Shown: positions 35,483-44,392 of the stretch, in pieces | Numbering within the stretch: position 1 is the first letter of the stretch | Layout of the letters: every line of letters begins with the position of its first letter | Source of the DNA: Collinsella sp. AM33-4BH | GTDB lineage: Bacteria > Actinomycetota > Coriobacteriia > Coriobacteriales > Coriobacteriaceae | Length of the DNA stretch: 64,000 nt | Reading direction: 5' to 3' | Assembly: GCF_003469205.1 (NCBI RefSeq) | Contig: NZ_QSIN01000003.1 | Coordinates: 1 to 64,000, forward strand | Notes under the pieces: model-generated | Seen by the model: the letters and a program-made list of their open reading frames with translations, nothing else | Told to the model about the DNA's origin: nothing | Databases searched by the model: none | Translations under genes and position numbers: made by a program

Positions 35483-36295
35483 ATGACAGCTATCGATCGA
35501 GACCGGGCGCGCGCGGCCTTCAAAAGCTACACCGACGCCTACGACGCCACCAACCCACGCATCGCACTCAAAATCGAGCATACGTACCACGTTGCCGAAG
35601 TATGCGATGCCGTGGCGCGTGAACAGGGTTGGCCAGCGCAGGACATTGACCTGGCATGGCTTTGCGGCCTGCTACACGATATGGGCCGCTTTGAGCAGTT
35701 GCGGCGCTGGGACACCTTTAAGGACGCCGAGAGCATGAGCCATGCAGCGCTGGGCATCGAGGTCCTCTTTGGCGAGAATCCCGCCGATGCACCCGCCGTA
35801 ACGAGCATCCGCGACTTTATCGATGACCCGGCAGAGGACGAACTGATCCGCGCGAGCATCGCCCACCACAGCAATTTTCGCCTGCCCACGGAACTCGACA
35901 CCCGTACACGGAGCTTCTGCGAGATCGTGCGCGATGGTGACAAGATCGACATTATGCGCACCATCGCCGACAGCACCGTCGAGACCATCCTCAAGGTGGA
36001 TGAGGACGCATTTCTCGCCAGCCACTTCTCGGCACCGGCGCTTACCGCCTTTGACGAGCACCGCTGCGTCGCACGCGATGAGCGCGATGAGCCCGCAGAC
36101 TACCTGGTGGGACTCATCTGCTTTATGTTTGAGCTCGTCTATCCAGCGAGCCGCGCGCTGGCGCGCGAACAGGGCGATATCCACCGCCTGCTCGACGCGC
36201 CCTTTGGCATTACGCGGCCCTTTACCGACCCCGCCACGCAGGCAACCTGGAGCCGCCTAAAGGACGAGATGCGCGACTGGCTGACGCGCGCTTAG
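35483..36295 (+). CDS. HD-domain phosphohydrolase-like protein
   Basis: The 270-residue protein has the HD metal site: HTYHVAEVCDAVA, CGLLHDMGRFEQ (HD pair), IAHHSN and VRDGDKIDIMR. Its substrate is unknown; the family cleaves phosphate esters of nucleotides and other metabolites. No other domain was seen. AGGAAG lies before the ATG. Its stop codon overlaps the stop of the convergent etfA by three bases, leaving no room for a terminator between them. Confidence 0.85.
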   Translation: MTAIDRDRARAAFKSYTDAYDATNPRIALKIEHTYHVAEVCDAVAREQGWPAQDIDLAWLCGLLHDMGRFEQLRRWDTFKDAESMSHAALGIEVLFGENPADAPAVTSIRDFIDDPAEDELIRASIAHHSNFRLPTELDTRTRSFCEIVRDGDKIDIMRTIADSTVETILKVDEDAFLASHFSAPALTAFDEHRCVARDERDEPADYLVGLICFMFELVYPASRALAREQGDIHRLLDAPFGITRPFTDPATQATWSRLKDEMRDWLTRA

Positions 36296-37497
36296 CGCTC
36301 AAGCTGAGCCAGCAGCTCCTCAACGATCTCAACGGCATCGCCGACGACCTTGTACTGGGCGGCACCAAAGATGGGGGCATCCGGGTCCTCATTGATGGCG
36401 ACAATGCACTCCGCCCCACCGATGCCGGCGAGATGCTGGATAGCGCCCGAGACACCGATGCTCACGAGGAGCTTGGGCGAGACCGATACACCCGTCTGGC
36501 CAATTTGGTGGCGATACTCCAGCCAGCCGGCCTCCACCACGGGGCGCGTGCAGCCAAGCTCGGCACCCAGAGCCTCGGCAAGCTTTCGCATCAGCGGTAG
36601 GTTTTTCTTGGAGCCGATGCCGCGGCCCACCACGACTAGACGCTCGGCATCGGCAATTGAGGCCTGCTGTCCCCACTCCTCGGCGGGAATCGAGATCTCG
36701 ACACGGGCCTTAACGTCATCCGCTAGCACTACCTGGGCAATCGTGCCGGAGCGGCTATAGTCAAACTCGGGCGCCTTAAAGATGCCGGGGCGCACCGTTG
36801 CCATCTGAGGACGGTGGTTGGGGCAGATAATGGTGGCCATCAGGTTGCCGCCAAACGCCGGGCGCGTCTGCTGCAGCAGACCCGTCTCCGTATCCATCGA
36901 AAGCACCGTGCAATCGGCCGTAAGGCCCGTCTGCAAGCGCACGGCCACACCGGGCGCCAGCTCGCGACCAAAGGCGGTCGCGCCGTACAGAATGGCCTCG
37001 GGCTTGCGCTCGGCTACCAAATCGCAGATCAAGCGGGCGTAGACCTCCGCGTCGTTCTGACGCAGGCGCTCGTCACGACAGACCAGAACTTCGTCCGCAC
37101 CGGCGCAAATCAGATGCTCCAGGTCCCCGAGTGAGCCCTCGGGGCTCATGCCGACCAGTGCCACCAGACGGCAGCCGCGGGCATCGGCAAGCTCGCGCCC
37201 CTTGCCCATGAGCTCGAAGGCCACGGATGCAACGGCATCGTGCTCGTCAGTCTGCACGAAGATCCAGATGTCTCGATATGCGTCAAGGTCTGCCGCGCCG
37301 GCGGCCTCGTCGCGCTCAATCGAGATGGCGTTGACGGGGCAGGCGTCGACGCACCCACCGCACAGGATACAGCCGTCGGTTACGCGGGCACAGCGATTGG
37401 GGCGCTCACCCTCCACCACAATGCCGCCCGAGGCGCAGGCGCGAACGCAGCGACCGCAGCCGATACAGGCTTCGCTATCGATAATCAGCCCGCTCAT
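36292..37497 (-). CDS. etfA: Electron-transfer flavoprotein alpha with N-terminal ferredoxin domain
   Basis: The 401-residue protein begins with two 4Fe-4S motifs, CIGCGRCVRAC (Cys11, 14, 17, 21) and CILCGGCVDAC (Cys43, 46, 49, 53). The EtfA fold follows, and the C-terminal FAD-binding region contains VVVGRGIGSKKN and SIGVSGAIQHLAGI. The extra clusters are typical of EtfA subunits in flavin-based bifurcating complexes, where ferredoxin exchanges electrons. Its start follows the etfB stop directly. It is third in ldh-etfB-etfA. Confidence 0.94.
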   Translation of the reverse strand: MSGLIIDSEACIGCGRCVRACASGGIVVEGERPNRCARVTDGCILCGGCVDACPVNAISIERDEAAGAADLDAYRDIWIFVQTDEHDAVASVAFELMGKGRELADARGCRLVALVGMSPEGSLGDLEHLICAGADEVLVCRDERLRQNDAEVYARLICDLVAERKPEAILYGATAFGRELAPGVAVRLQTGLTADCTVLSMDTETGLLQQTRPAFGGNLMATIICPNHRPQMATVRPGIFKAPEFDYSRSGTIAQVVLADDVKARVEISIPAEEWGQQASIADAERLVVVGRGIGSKKNLPLMRKLAEALGAELGCTRPVVEAGWLEYRHQIGQTGVSVSPKLLVSIGVSGAIQHLAGIGGAECIVAINEDPDAPIFGAAQYKVVGDAVEIVEELLAQLER

Positions 37498-38313
37498 CTA
37501 TGCCATCCCCTCAATAATCTTGGCAAGTTTTACCGCCTGCTCGGACGCCGTTCCCTCGACGGCCTCGCACGTTTGGTCACGGTCGGGCACAAACGAGCGC
37601 ACGACCTGCGTCGGTGATCCGGCAAGGCCGCAACGCGAGGGATCGGCGTTTACGTCGGCAGCGCTGGCCACACGCACGTCTGCATCCTCGGCCGCGCGAA
37701 TACCGGCAATACTCGGCATGCGCAGCTGGCCAATCTCCTTGGCAGTCGTCATCGCACACGGCATCTCCAGGTACACCGTCTCCTCGCCGGCATCGCAGCC
37801 GTGAACGGGCGCCAGCGAGCCACACGTCGTAAATCCCGCGCTCTGCACACAGCTCACGTCGGTCACGCAGGGGACCCCAAAGGCGCCGGCCAGCTCGGAG
37901 CCGATCTGGGCCGTATCGCCGTCCACTGCCATCTTGCCGCAGATGATCAGGTCAAAGTCCTCATCGAGTGCCTCGATGCCGCATTTGAGGGCATAGGTGG
38001 TGGCTAGGGTATCGGCGCCCGCAAAGGCTCGGTCGGTCAGCAGCAGCGCGTCGTCGGCACCGCGGGCGATGCAGTCGCGCAGCAGCGATTCGGTCGCGGG
38101 GATGCCCATCGACACCACCGTCACACGCACGTCCATGCCAAAGCCGATAAAGTCGTCCTTCAGCGCTAGCGCACATTCGAGAGCACTTGCATCGAAGGGA
38201 TTAATGACCGCCTGCTTGCCATCACGCACGATAGTATTGGTCTTGGGGTCCATCTTGACCTCGGTGCTTCCGGGCACCGCCTTGACGCACACCACCATAT
38301 GGAAATCACTCAT
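37498..38313 (-). CDS. etfB: Electron-transfer flavoprotein beta
   Basis: The 271-residue protein has MVVCVKAVPGSTEVKMDPK, NPFDASALECALALKD, the AAADTLATTYAL-like region (GADTLATTYALKCGIE) and CGKMAVDGDTAQIGSELA, all EtfB features. In bifurcating Etf proteins this subunit binds the bifurcating FAD. ATG at 38313 has GGGGG nine bases upstream and starts two bases after the ldh stop. It is the middle gene of the operon. Confidence 0.94.
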   Translation of the reverse strand: MSDFHMVVCVKAVPGSTEVKMDPKTNTIVRDGKQAVINPFDASALECALALKDDFIGFGMDVRVTVVSMGIPATESLLRDCIARGADDALLLTDRAFAGADTLATTYALKCGIEALDEDFDLIICGKMAVDGDTAQIGSELAGAFGVPCVTDVSCVQSAGFTTCGSLAPVHGCDAGEETVYLEMPCAMTTAKEIGQLRMPSIAGIRAAEDADVRVASAADVNADPSRCGLAGSPTQVVRSFVPDRDQTCEAVEGTASEQAVKLAKIIEGMA

Positions 38314-38315
38314 CT

Positions 38316-39917
38316 TCACGCGCCCCCTTTCTGGACGAGTTCATCCAAGAGCTTCTCCGTAAACAGGTTGCCGCGACCCAGCTGGCCGGCAGGATCAAGC
38401 TGGAGTTTGAGACGCGCCGACTCGACCATGGCCTCGTGGCCGTACATCGTCTCCAAGAAGCCCGCCTTGATCTTGCCGACGCCGTGTTCGGCAGAAACGG
38501 CACCGCCCATGGCCGTGACCTCGGAAGCCCACTGGGCAAAGAGCTCTCCACCACGACGGTAGTCTTGCGCATCGCGCGGCAGGATGTTCACATGCAGATG
38601 GTTGTTCCCGATGTGTCCCCAGGCAGCAGACTCAAGCCCGCTTTCGGCCAGCGTGCGGCGATAGAGGGCCACGACATCGGCAAGGCGTGCATTGGGCACC
38701 GACATATCCGATCCCAGCTTGGTAATGGTGGGGTCGGTGCGGCGACGCTCGTCAATGAGCATGTTGACGCTCTCGGGCACCGCGTGGCGGAAGAACCGCT
38801 GGCACTCGCGATCGACTTCGTTGCGGGCGACCCATGTCGCATCGTCGCGGCCGCCCGCAAGCTCCAGCACCCATCCCAAGTGGTACAGCTCCTCGGTCGC
38901 CTGCGCCTCGTCATCGCAATCGAGCTCCACGTAGACACATACCTTGGCCTCTTTGTCGAGCGCCGGCAGCGAGGCAAACGCCGTCGACTGCTCGCGCTGG
39001 CGACGTAGAATATCCAGGGCGCCAGCATCGAAGTACTCGATGGCAGCCGCATGGGACAGGACAGGGCGCACGGAATCGGTAAAGGACACCGCCTTGTCCT
39101 CGCTATCGAAAAAGCAACTCACACCCCAAACGACCGCAGGCGCCGCCTGCAGGGCAATCTCGAGCTCGGTGATAACGCCGAGCGTGCCGCACGCGCCGAT
39201 AAAGAGGTCGATGGCGTCCATATCGTCCGCAACGAAATAGCCTGAGGCATTTTTTGTCTCGGGCATGGTATAGCCGGGAAGATCGAGCTCGAGCGTACGG
39301 CCCTCTGCCGTCACGAGCGACAGGTGGCGGCCCTGGGCAAAAGCCTCGCCGCGCTGAAGCTCAAGCAAATCGCCATCAGCCAGCGCGACGTGGAGTCCCG
39401 TGATATGCGGGCGCATGGGGCCGTAAGCGTAGCTGCGGGCGCCGGAGGCGTTGCATGCCGCCATGCCACCCAGACAGGCAGATGCCTCGGTGGGATCGGT
39501 GGGAAAGAACTGCTCGGGGGACTCTTGGAACTCCTCGTAGGCCTCAAGCGATGCCTGGTCCCAACCAGCGGTCGGCAGTACCTTCTTGCTCAGCTGCTTA
39601 CGCAGCTCCGAGAGCACAACGCCCGGCTCCACGCGCAGCAGAAATTGGCCTTGTTCATCGCGGCGAAGGCCCAAGTAGCGATTCATACGGGAAGTATTGA
39701 GGATATGCCCACCGTGGGGCACGGCACCGGCGGCAAGGCCGGTTCGGGCGCCCTGAACCGTTACCGGGACACGCTCGGCATGGAGCGTTTCCAAAATGGC
39801 ACGGACCTCGTCTTCCGTTGTCGGAAACGAGATGCTCGATGCTTCGCCCGATGCACGAGATTCATCGCGGCCATACTCTTCGAACTCATCGGTGAAGGGT
39901 TTAATGGTTGCAGACAC
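38316..39917 (-). CDS. FAD-dependent (D-)lactate dehydrogenase, Etf-linked
   Basis: The 533-residue protein is of the GlcD/VAO flavoprotein type. The FAD-binding domain has PVTVQGARTGLAAGAVPHGG and GGMAACNASGARSYAYG. The cap and C-terminal domain include AAWGHIGNNHLHVNI and SAEHGVGKIK. Next to etfB and a ferredoxin-bearing etfA, it matches the LDH-Etf complex of Acetobacterium woodii. That complex oxidises lactate with NAD+ while oxidising reduced ferredoxin. The specificity for lactate is inferred from context. A GTG start at 39917 has GGGGGAG upstream. Confidence 0.85.
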   Translation of the reverse strand: MSATIKPFTDEFEEYGRDESRASGEASSISFPTTEDEVRAILETLHAERVPVTVQGARTGLAAGAVPHGGHILNTSRMNRYLGLRRDEQGQFLLRVEPGVVLSELRKQLSKKVLPTAGWDQASLEAYEEFQESPEQFFPTDPTEASACLGGMAACNASGARSYAYGPMRPHITGLHVALADGDLLELQRGEAFAQGRHLSLVTAEGRTLELDLPGYTMPETKNASGYFVADDMDAIDLFIGACGTLGVITELEIALQAAPAVVWGVSCFFDSEDKAVSFTDSVRPVLSHAAAIEYFDAGALDILRRQREQSTAFASLPALDKEAKVCVYVELDCDDEAQATEELYHLGWVLELAGGRDDATWVARNEVDRECQRFFRHAVPESVNMLIDERRRTDPTITKLGSDMSVPNARLADVVALYRRTLAESGLESAAWGHIGNNHLHVNILPRDAQDYRRGGELFAQWASEVTAMGGAVSAEHGVGKIKAGFLETMYGHEAMVESARLKLQLDPAGQLGRGNLFTEKLLDELVQKGGA

Positions 39918-40263
39918 GCGAACTCCCCCTTTAGCTAACTACAGTGTTTGCAGGGAGATGTTACCGCATCGTTTCGTCGACGTGTTCGAGACCGTCTCCA
40001 TAATTGGCGATTTTTACGTTTGTGCAATTCGGCGAACGGCAAGGCTTCCTCGGCAGACGATGCTTTTGACACATATCGCCCCGCCGTCGCCGACCGCTCG
40101 ATTGTCGCTCGAAAAAAGTTGAAGTATTTTTTTCCACCTTTTACCTGCGGAGATGTCAATCCGTCAAGCATTTGGTCAGAAATTGGTCAAGTAGCGGCTG
40201 ATACGGTCGGCGTCGACAACCAAAACCGATAGAAGTTTTGGCCCCAGAAGCAGGGAGGTTCCC
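39918..40263. promoter_or_regulatory. Divergent regulatory region, ldh operon and surface cluster
   Basis: No gene lies in these 346 bases. On the minus strand TTGCAC (40022-40027) and ATTATG (39999-40004), 17 bases apart, are a plausible ldh promoter. Towards the plus-strand cluster, GTCA occurs at 40163, 40175 and 40186, with TTGGTCA at 40172 and 40183. This 11-12 base phasing is like that of OmpR/PhoB-type response-regulator sites. An AT-rich block lies at 40111-40142. Confidence 0.5.
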
Positions 40264-40560
40264 ATGGCATATTACTGGCCCCAGTACGGCGTCGCCATCG
40301 AGGTCGACGACGATCCCTATCTCCTGCCTTTCGACGAAGAGGCGTTCCCCGATACGGCGGTCTACCACGTCACCACCGATGTTATCTGCGACCCCGAGTC
40401 GTTCTCGGCGCTCGCCCACCACATCGCGCGTATCCACGACATCGAGCTCCCTCACGACTTTGACGAGCTCATCTACTCGCGCCGCCTGATGCTTCACATG
40501 CTCTTTGGAGCGGACCCGTCCACGTTCGCACGTGTCTACACCACCAAGGACGCCGCATGA
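40264..40560 (+). CDS. Uncharacterised protein, first gene of surface cluster
   Basis: The 98-residue acidic protein begins MAYYWPQYGVAIEVDDDPYL. It has no signal peptide, membrane helix or motif I recognise, so it should be cytoplasmic. GGGAGG precedes the ATG. The stop overlaps the next start as ATGA. Its co-translation with a membrane protein and secreted proteins suggests a regulatory or assembly role, but this is only inference from context. Confidence 0.65.
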   Translation: MAYYWPQYGVAIEVDDDPYLLPFDEEAFPDTAVYHVTTDVICDPESFSALAHHIARIHDIELPHDFDELIYSRRLMLHMLFGADPSTFARVYTTKDAA

Positions 40561-41066
40561 GTGCGAAGAAGCCGCCCCGCCTCGCAGGACTGGGGCGTCG
40601 CAAGAAACTCGTCGTTGTCTGCCTGGCTATCGTCTGCGCCCTCATCGCCGTAGGGCTATACGCCTGGCAGTCGCAGCCCGTGCCCGAAGCGGGCGCCTCA
40701 GTCACGACGGCAGAGGGCAAATCGCGACAAGAAATCCAAGATGAGCTCGATGCCATCGTCCGCGACAACATGATGACGATTTCGGTCGCGCCGGTCGCTC
40801 AGCTACAGGAGGACGGCAAGCTGCGCGTCAACGTGCAAAACGTCCAAGACAATAAATTTCCCCAGCGATTCCGCGTCATCCAAAACGACGAGACCATGTA
40901 CGAATCCGGTGTGGTCGAGACCGGCAAGACAATCGAGACGTGCCCCGCCGGCGACATCAAAGAAGGCGAGGCATACATCGAGATCCAGGCACTCGATGCC
41001 AAGACCCTCGACAGCCACGGCAATCCGACACGTGTCAGGGTACGGGTTGAGCAAGCCGAGAACTAG
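40557..41066 (+). CDS. Uncharacterised membrane-anchored protein
   Basis: The 169-residue protein has a basic N-terminus (KKPPRLAGLGRRKK), one hydrophobic helix (about residues 18-36) and an extracellular region of about 130 residues. That region is rich in alternating charged/hydrophobic strands (LRVNVQNVQDNKFPQRFRV). This implies a beta-rich domain held at the cell surface. It overlaps the upstream gene by four bases. No family was recognised. Confidence 0.65.
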   Translation: MSAKKPPRLAGLGRRKKLVVVCLAIVCALIAVGLYAWQSQPVPEAGASVTTAEGKSRQEIQDELDAIVRDNMMTISVAPVAQLQEDGKLRVNVQNVQDNKFPQRFRVIQNDETMYESGVVETGKTIETCPAGDIKEGEAYIEIQALDAKTLDSHGNPTRVRVRVEQAEN

Positions 41067-41156
41067 CTTTTTCGGCCGACGCGGCACCGCACGCAATTCA
41101 CCAGCATTCGTCCAATCATCGCGGGGACGGCCCGCGGCGAATAGAAAGGAACGACC

Positions 41157-41756
41157 ATGGACATCACCAGGAACATGAACGGAGCCAGAGCGCTCGTCGT
41201 GGGCGCAGGGCTCGCGCTCGCGCTCGCAATGGGCGCCGCCCCGACGCCAGCTCTGGCAGCCGGGCGCGTTGGAACCACGAAAGTAATGGTCAGGACCGAG
41301 ATCGACAACGTAGAGTTCAAAGTTCCGACGGTTATTCCCTTCGTCGCCAAGGCCGACGGCACGCTTCAGGGCCCCTCAGAAGACGCGACCACCATCGACA
41401 ATCATTCGGCCTACGGCATCCATGTCACCAACATGAAGATCGACGCCATGAACACCTGGACCATTGCCGCCGACGCCAAGGCCGGAACCGCGCAGAATTC
41501 CATCGACTTTAAGGTCGGCCCCGACGGCGCACTCCAGAACGCCAGCGCCGCAATGCAGGAGACGGGCCTCGATCTTTCCAAGAATGCAGCCTTCGACATG
41601 GGCTACCAGGGCATTGCCGGCGGCACGGACAAAATTAAGCTCAAGACAAGCGGAAACGTCGCCCGCGTCACGCGCGACATCTTCCGCGTAACCGGCGAAG
41701 GCGATCAGGTTGCAACGATCACCTGGACGGTCGAGCCCGGTGCGCACACGGCATAA
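41157..41756 (+). CDS. Secreted beta-rich surface protein (WxL-like)
   Basis: The 199-residue protein has a signal peptide (hydrophobic core VVGAGLALALAMGA, cleavage near ALAA at about 35). The mature region has VPTVIPFVAKADG, SAYGIHVTN and NTWTIA and ends ATITWTVEPGA. The W-x-hydrophobic pairs and beta pattern resemble WxL-type cell-wall proteins. The match is by eye and not certain. GAAAGGA precedes the ATG. It carries no LPxTG motif. Confidence 0.6.
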   Translation: MDITRNMNGARALVVGAGLALALAMGAAPTPALAAGRVGTTKVMVRTEIDNVEFKVPTVIPFVAKADGTLQGPSEDATTIDNHSAYGIHVTNMKIDAMNTWTIAADAKAGTAQNSIDFKVGPDGALQNASAAMQETGLDLSKNAAFDMGYQGIAGGTDKIKLKTSGNVARVTRDIFRVTGEGDQVATITWTVEPGAHTA

Positions 41757-42021
41757 GGCTATCGCCCTGGCCGCCACCGTCAGCATCCTAGCGTTTGGGC
41801 CAGCCATGGCCTTTGCCCAGCAAGAACAGGCACAGGCCGCCACGCAAGTGACGGTCGATCTCTCGGAACTCGACCGCGGCGACCGCGAGGAACCGTTGGC
41901 GCAGACAGGCGACAGACGATGGCTCTTGGCAGTAGGTGCCACAACAGCAGGCGCGGGGACCGCCGGCCTCGGTCTGCACATCAAACACAGCCAGAAACAA
42001 AACACGGATAGGCCGCACTAA
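41740..42021 (+). CDS. Small cell-wall-anchored protein (LAQTG)
   Basis: The 93-residue protein has a signal peptide (HKAIALAATVSILAFG...AFA), a short mature part, then EEPLAQTGDRR, a hydrophobic stretch WLLAVGATTAGAGTAGLGL and a short basic/polar tail. That is a complete sortase signal with LAQTG in place of LPxTG. The GTG start at 41740 overlaps the end of the preceding gene by 17 bases; a TTG at 41710 is possible. Small anchor proteins of this kind occur in WxL/Csc clusters of lactobacilli. No sortase gene is in the window. Confidence 0.6.
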   Translation: MRTRHKAIALAATVSILAFGPAMAFAQQEQAQAATQVTVDLSELDRGDREEPLAQTGDRRWLLAVGATTAGAGTAGLGLHIKHSQKQNTDRPH

Positions 42022-42039
42022 ATTAGCTAAGGAGACCCC

Positions 42040-43470
42040 ATGGCATCGAAGAACCTTTTGCCCGTCGTCGCACTCTGCGGCGCGCTCGCAACCGGAACGC
42101 CTGTCGCCGCTTGGGCGACTCCCGTCATGGCAGACTCCTTACCAGCAGCCCTAAGCTCCGCACCAAATCCGTCGAGCGCCATTGCGTGTAAGCGTTTTTC
42201 GATTGCACAGGCCGCAATCTCAACCTCGGGATGCCTTCGTCGTAATACGGACGGCTCGATAGTCGTGGATATCAATCGTTCGAACAAGGTAAACGGCTCC
42301 CAGGCGGGGTGCGCCGTCTGCACGTGGCGCTCGGTTGTGCTCGATGCAGATGGCGATCCATGCAATTTAGAGCTGCGCATCGACATCGCTTCGGTCGATG
42401 ACTCGGCGAACGGAGCGAAGGTCGCCTTTGACGGTGCGTTTTTCGAGAAAGGAGGCGGTATATGTCTGGGCTGCGCCGCCGCGAATGCAGACGACACGCA
42501 GCCCACCCTCTCATTCACGGCATCGTTGCGGCTGGCCAAAGCCGGCACCGATGCCATCGCGGCGGGAGAAACGTCCCTGCTGTTCTACGCCGCCAGCACC
42601 AAAGATACAGACGCTCATTTCGAGAAGCCAGCCGGATCACTCAGCCTTACACGAGGGATAGAGGCAGGCCCTATTGAAATCGATGCCCACGCGCAAAGCA
42701 GGCAACGCATTCTTGCCGACCCGGCGCTTCTCGAAATGGAGTGGAATGGATCCGGAGCCATCGGAATTCTCCCCTCCGCGCTTGACGCCAAGACGCTCCC
42801 CTCAAACGACGAACCCATCAACGCAACCATACAAGAAGAGAGCACGGACAAAGAAGCAGGTGCGGGCGACACGCCGTCGCCGACAAACAGCGTCCCAGCT
42901 TCTTTCGAAGCGCCGAATGAGCCCGCTACCGGTCCAAACGATCCCGAGCTCGCGGACAGTCTGGGGCTTGCTGATCCTCAGGAGATCGATGAAGGTAACT
43001 GCTGCGTGCTTGCCGCCCTCGACCACACGGAGGTCATCGATGCTGCAAACAACGAAGTTGCCGCCGCCAATCAGCCCGTCCGCAAGTCGGCCATCATCGC
43101 ATTTCCCGAATCCATCGAAGTCGTCTTTTTGCCATCGGGCGAGGTCGTGGCCCCAACACTGCTCACCTTGTTGGGCGCCAAGAATACTCGAAACGAAATT
43201 AAAAAGGTCACGGTTGTCGACCCTGCAACCACCGCTAAACTGCGTCTATACGCCGTTGCCCCAGACGGAAGCAAGACCTTGGAATTCGATGGCGACACAC
43301 TTCTAGCCTGGCGACGTCTGGACATTATGCAAGACGTCTCGTATCAGATCGAACTCGAAGGGTTTGATCGTGCCCGCGATGCCAATATCATCGCCGCGGC
43401 TATTGAATCCCCACAGCGGCTTATGACACTGCGCTTTGACTACTATCCCTATGTCCCGACAACCACCTGA
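42040..43470 (+). CDS. Uncharacterised secreted protein, 476 residues
   Basis: The protein starts with a signal peptide (LLPVVALCGALATGTPVAAWA, cleavage about residue 27-31). Clustered cysteines follow: CAVCTW, CLGCAA and GNCCV. The middle (residues 260-320) is a low-complexity, Pro/Ser/Glu-rich linker. The C-terminal 130 residues look beta-rich, and no anchor is seen. AAGGAG precedes the ATG 18 bases after the LAQTG gene. It is the last gene of the cluster and I do not recognise the family. Confidence 0.65.
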   Translation: MASKNLLPVVALCGALATGTPVAAWATPVMADSLPAALSSAPNPSSAIACKRFSIAQAAISTSGCLRRNTDGSIVVDINRSNKVNGSQAGCAVCTWRSVVLDADGDPCNLELRIDIASVDDSANGAKVAFDGAFFEKGGGICLGCAAANADDTQPTLSFTASLRLAKAGTDAIAAGETSLLFYAASTKDTDAHFEKPAGSLSLTRGIEAGPIEIDAHAQSRQRILADPALLEMEWNGSGAIGILPSALDAKTLPSNDEPINATIQEESTDKEAGAGDTPSPTNSVPASFEAPNEPATGPNDPELADSLGLADPQEIDEGNCCVLAALDHTEVIDAANNEVAAANQPVRKSAIIAFPESIEVVFLPSGEVVAPTLLTLLGAKNTRNEIKKVTVVDPATTAKLRLYAVAPDGSKTLEFDGDTLLAWRRLDIMQDVSYQIELEGFDRARDANIIAAAIESPQRLMTLRFDYYPYVPTTT

Positions 43471-43588
43471 GGCTTAAATGCTGCGCATCATTCCTAATAC
43501 CACTTATATAACGTATTAGATGAGTCGCGATGTGCCTCGCATTTCGTTCTGCTACGATTGCCACGTTGGCATCAATACAGGAGGGCTC

Positions 43589-44305
43589 ATGCCGGGCTTG
43601 GGAACAATCATCAACGTTGCGCTTTTAGTTGCGGGCGGTCTTTTGGGATTAGCGGGCGGCCGCTTCATTACACCGCGCATCCAAGACACGCTCATGAAAG
43701 CATCGGGGCTGTGCGTCCTGTTTATCGGCCTGAGCGGCACCATGCAAAAGATGCTCATCATCGATGGAAAGGCGCTAGCGACCACCGGTACCACCATGCT
43801 CATCGTCTCATTTGCGCTCGGTTCGCTCATCGGCGAGGCCATCAACTTGGAGGCCGCCATCGAGAACCTTGGCGAATGGCTCAAGCGCAAGACTGGCAGT
43901 GAGGGCGATAACGAATTTACCAACGCTTTTGTCTCGACTTCACTCACCGTGTGCATCGGCGCCATGGCCATTGTGGGATCGATTCAGGACGGCCTGCTCG
44001 GCGACTGGTCAACGCTTGCCCTCAAGGGCGCACTGGACTGCATCATCGTCTGCACCATGACGGCCTCGCTTGGCCGCGGCTGCATCTTCTCCGCCCTGCC
44101 CGTCACCGTGTTCCAGGGGACGATTACGTTGTTTGCCGGCGCGCTCTCCCCCATCATGACCGCAGCGGCCCTCAACAGCCTTTCGCTCGTAGGCTCCATG
44201 CTCATCTTCTGCGTCGGCGTCAACCTCATCCGTCCTCAGACCTTCCGCACGGCCAATATGCTTCCCTCCGTCGTCATCGCCGTCATATACGCCCTCCTGT
44301 TCTAA
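43589..44305 (+). CDS. DUF554 family membrane protein
   Basis: The 238-residue protein has about seven hydrophobic helices and the DUF554/YdfK pattern: GLGTIINVALLVAGGLLG, LFIGLSGTM and VGSIQDGL. Its function is not established. ATG at 43589 has AGGAGG upstream; the frame extends further upstream without a good site. The 118-bp gap before it contains CTAATAC...GTATTAG (43492-43518), a possible operator. Confidence 0.88.
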   Translation: MPGLGTIINVALLVAGGLLGLAGGRFITPRIQDTLMKASGLCVLFIGLSGTMQKMLIIDGKALATTGTTMLIVSFALGSLIGEAINLEAAIENLGEWLKRKTGSEGDNEFTNAFVSTSLTVCIGAMAIVGSIQDGLLGDWSTLALKGALDCIIVCTMTASLGRGCIFSALPVTVFQGTITLFAGALSPIMTAAALNSLSLVGSMLIFCVGVNLIRPQTFRTANMLPSVVIAVIYALLF

Positions 44306-44392
44306 ATCTAGCAACGCAGCGGTATCTCGAACATCTGTTTGATGCTGTGCTATGATATGAGGTCACCGTAGCTGCGTTCGAGAGGAGGAGCG

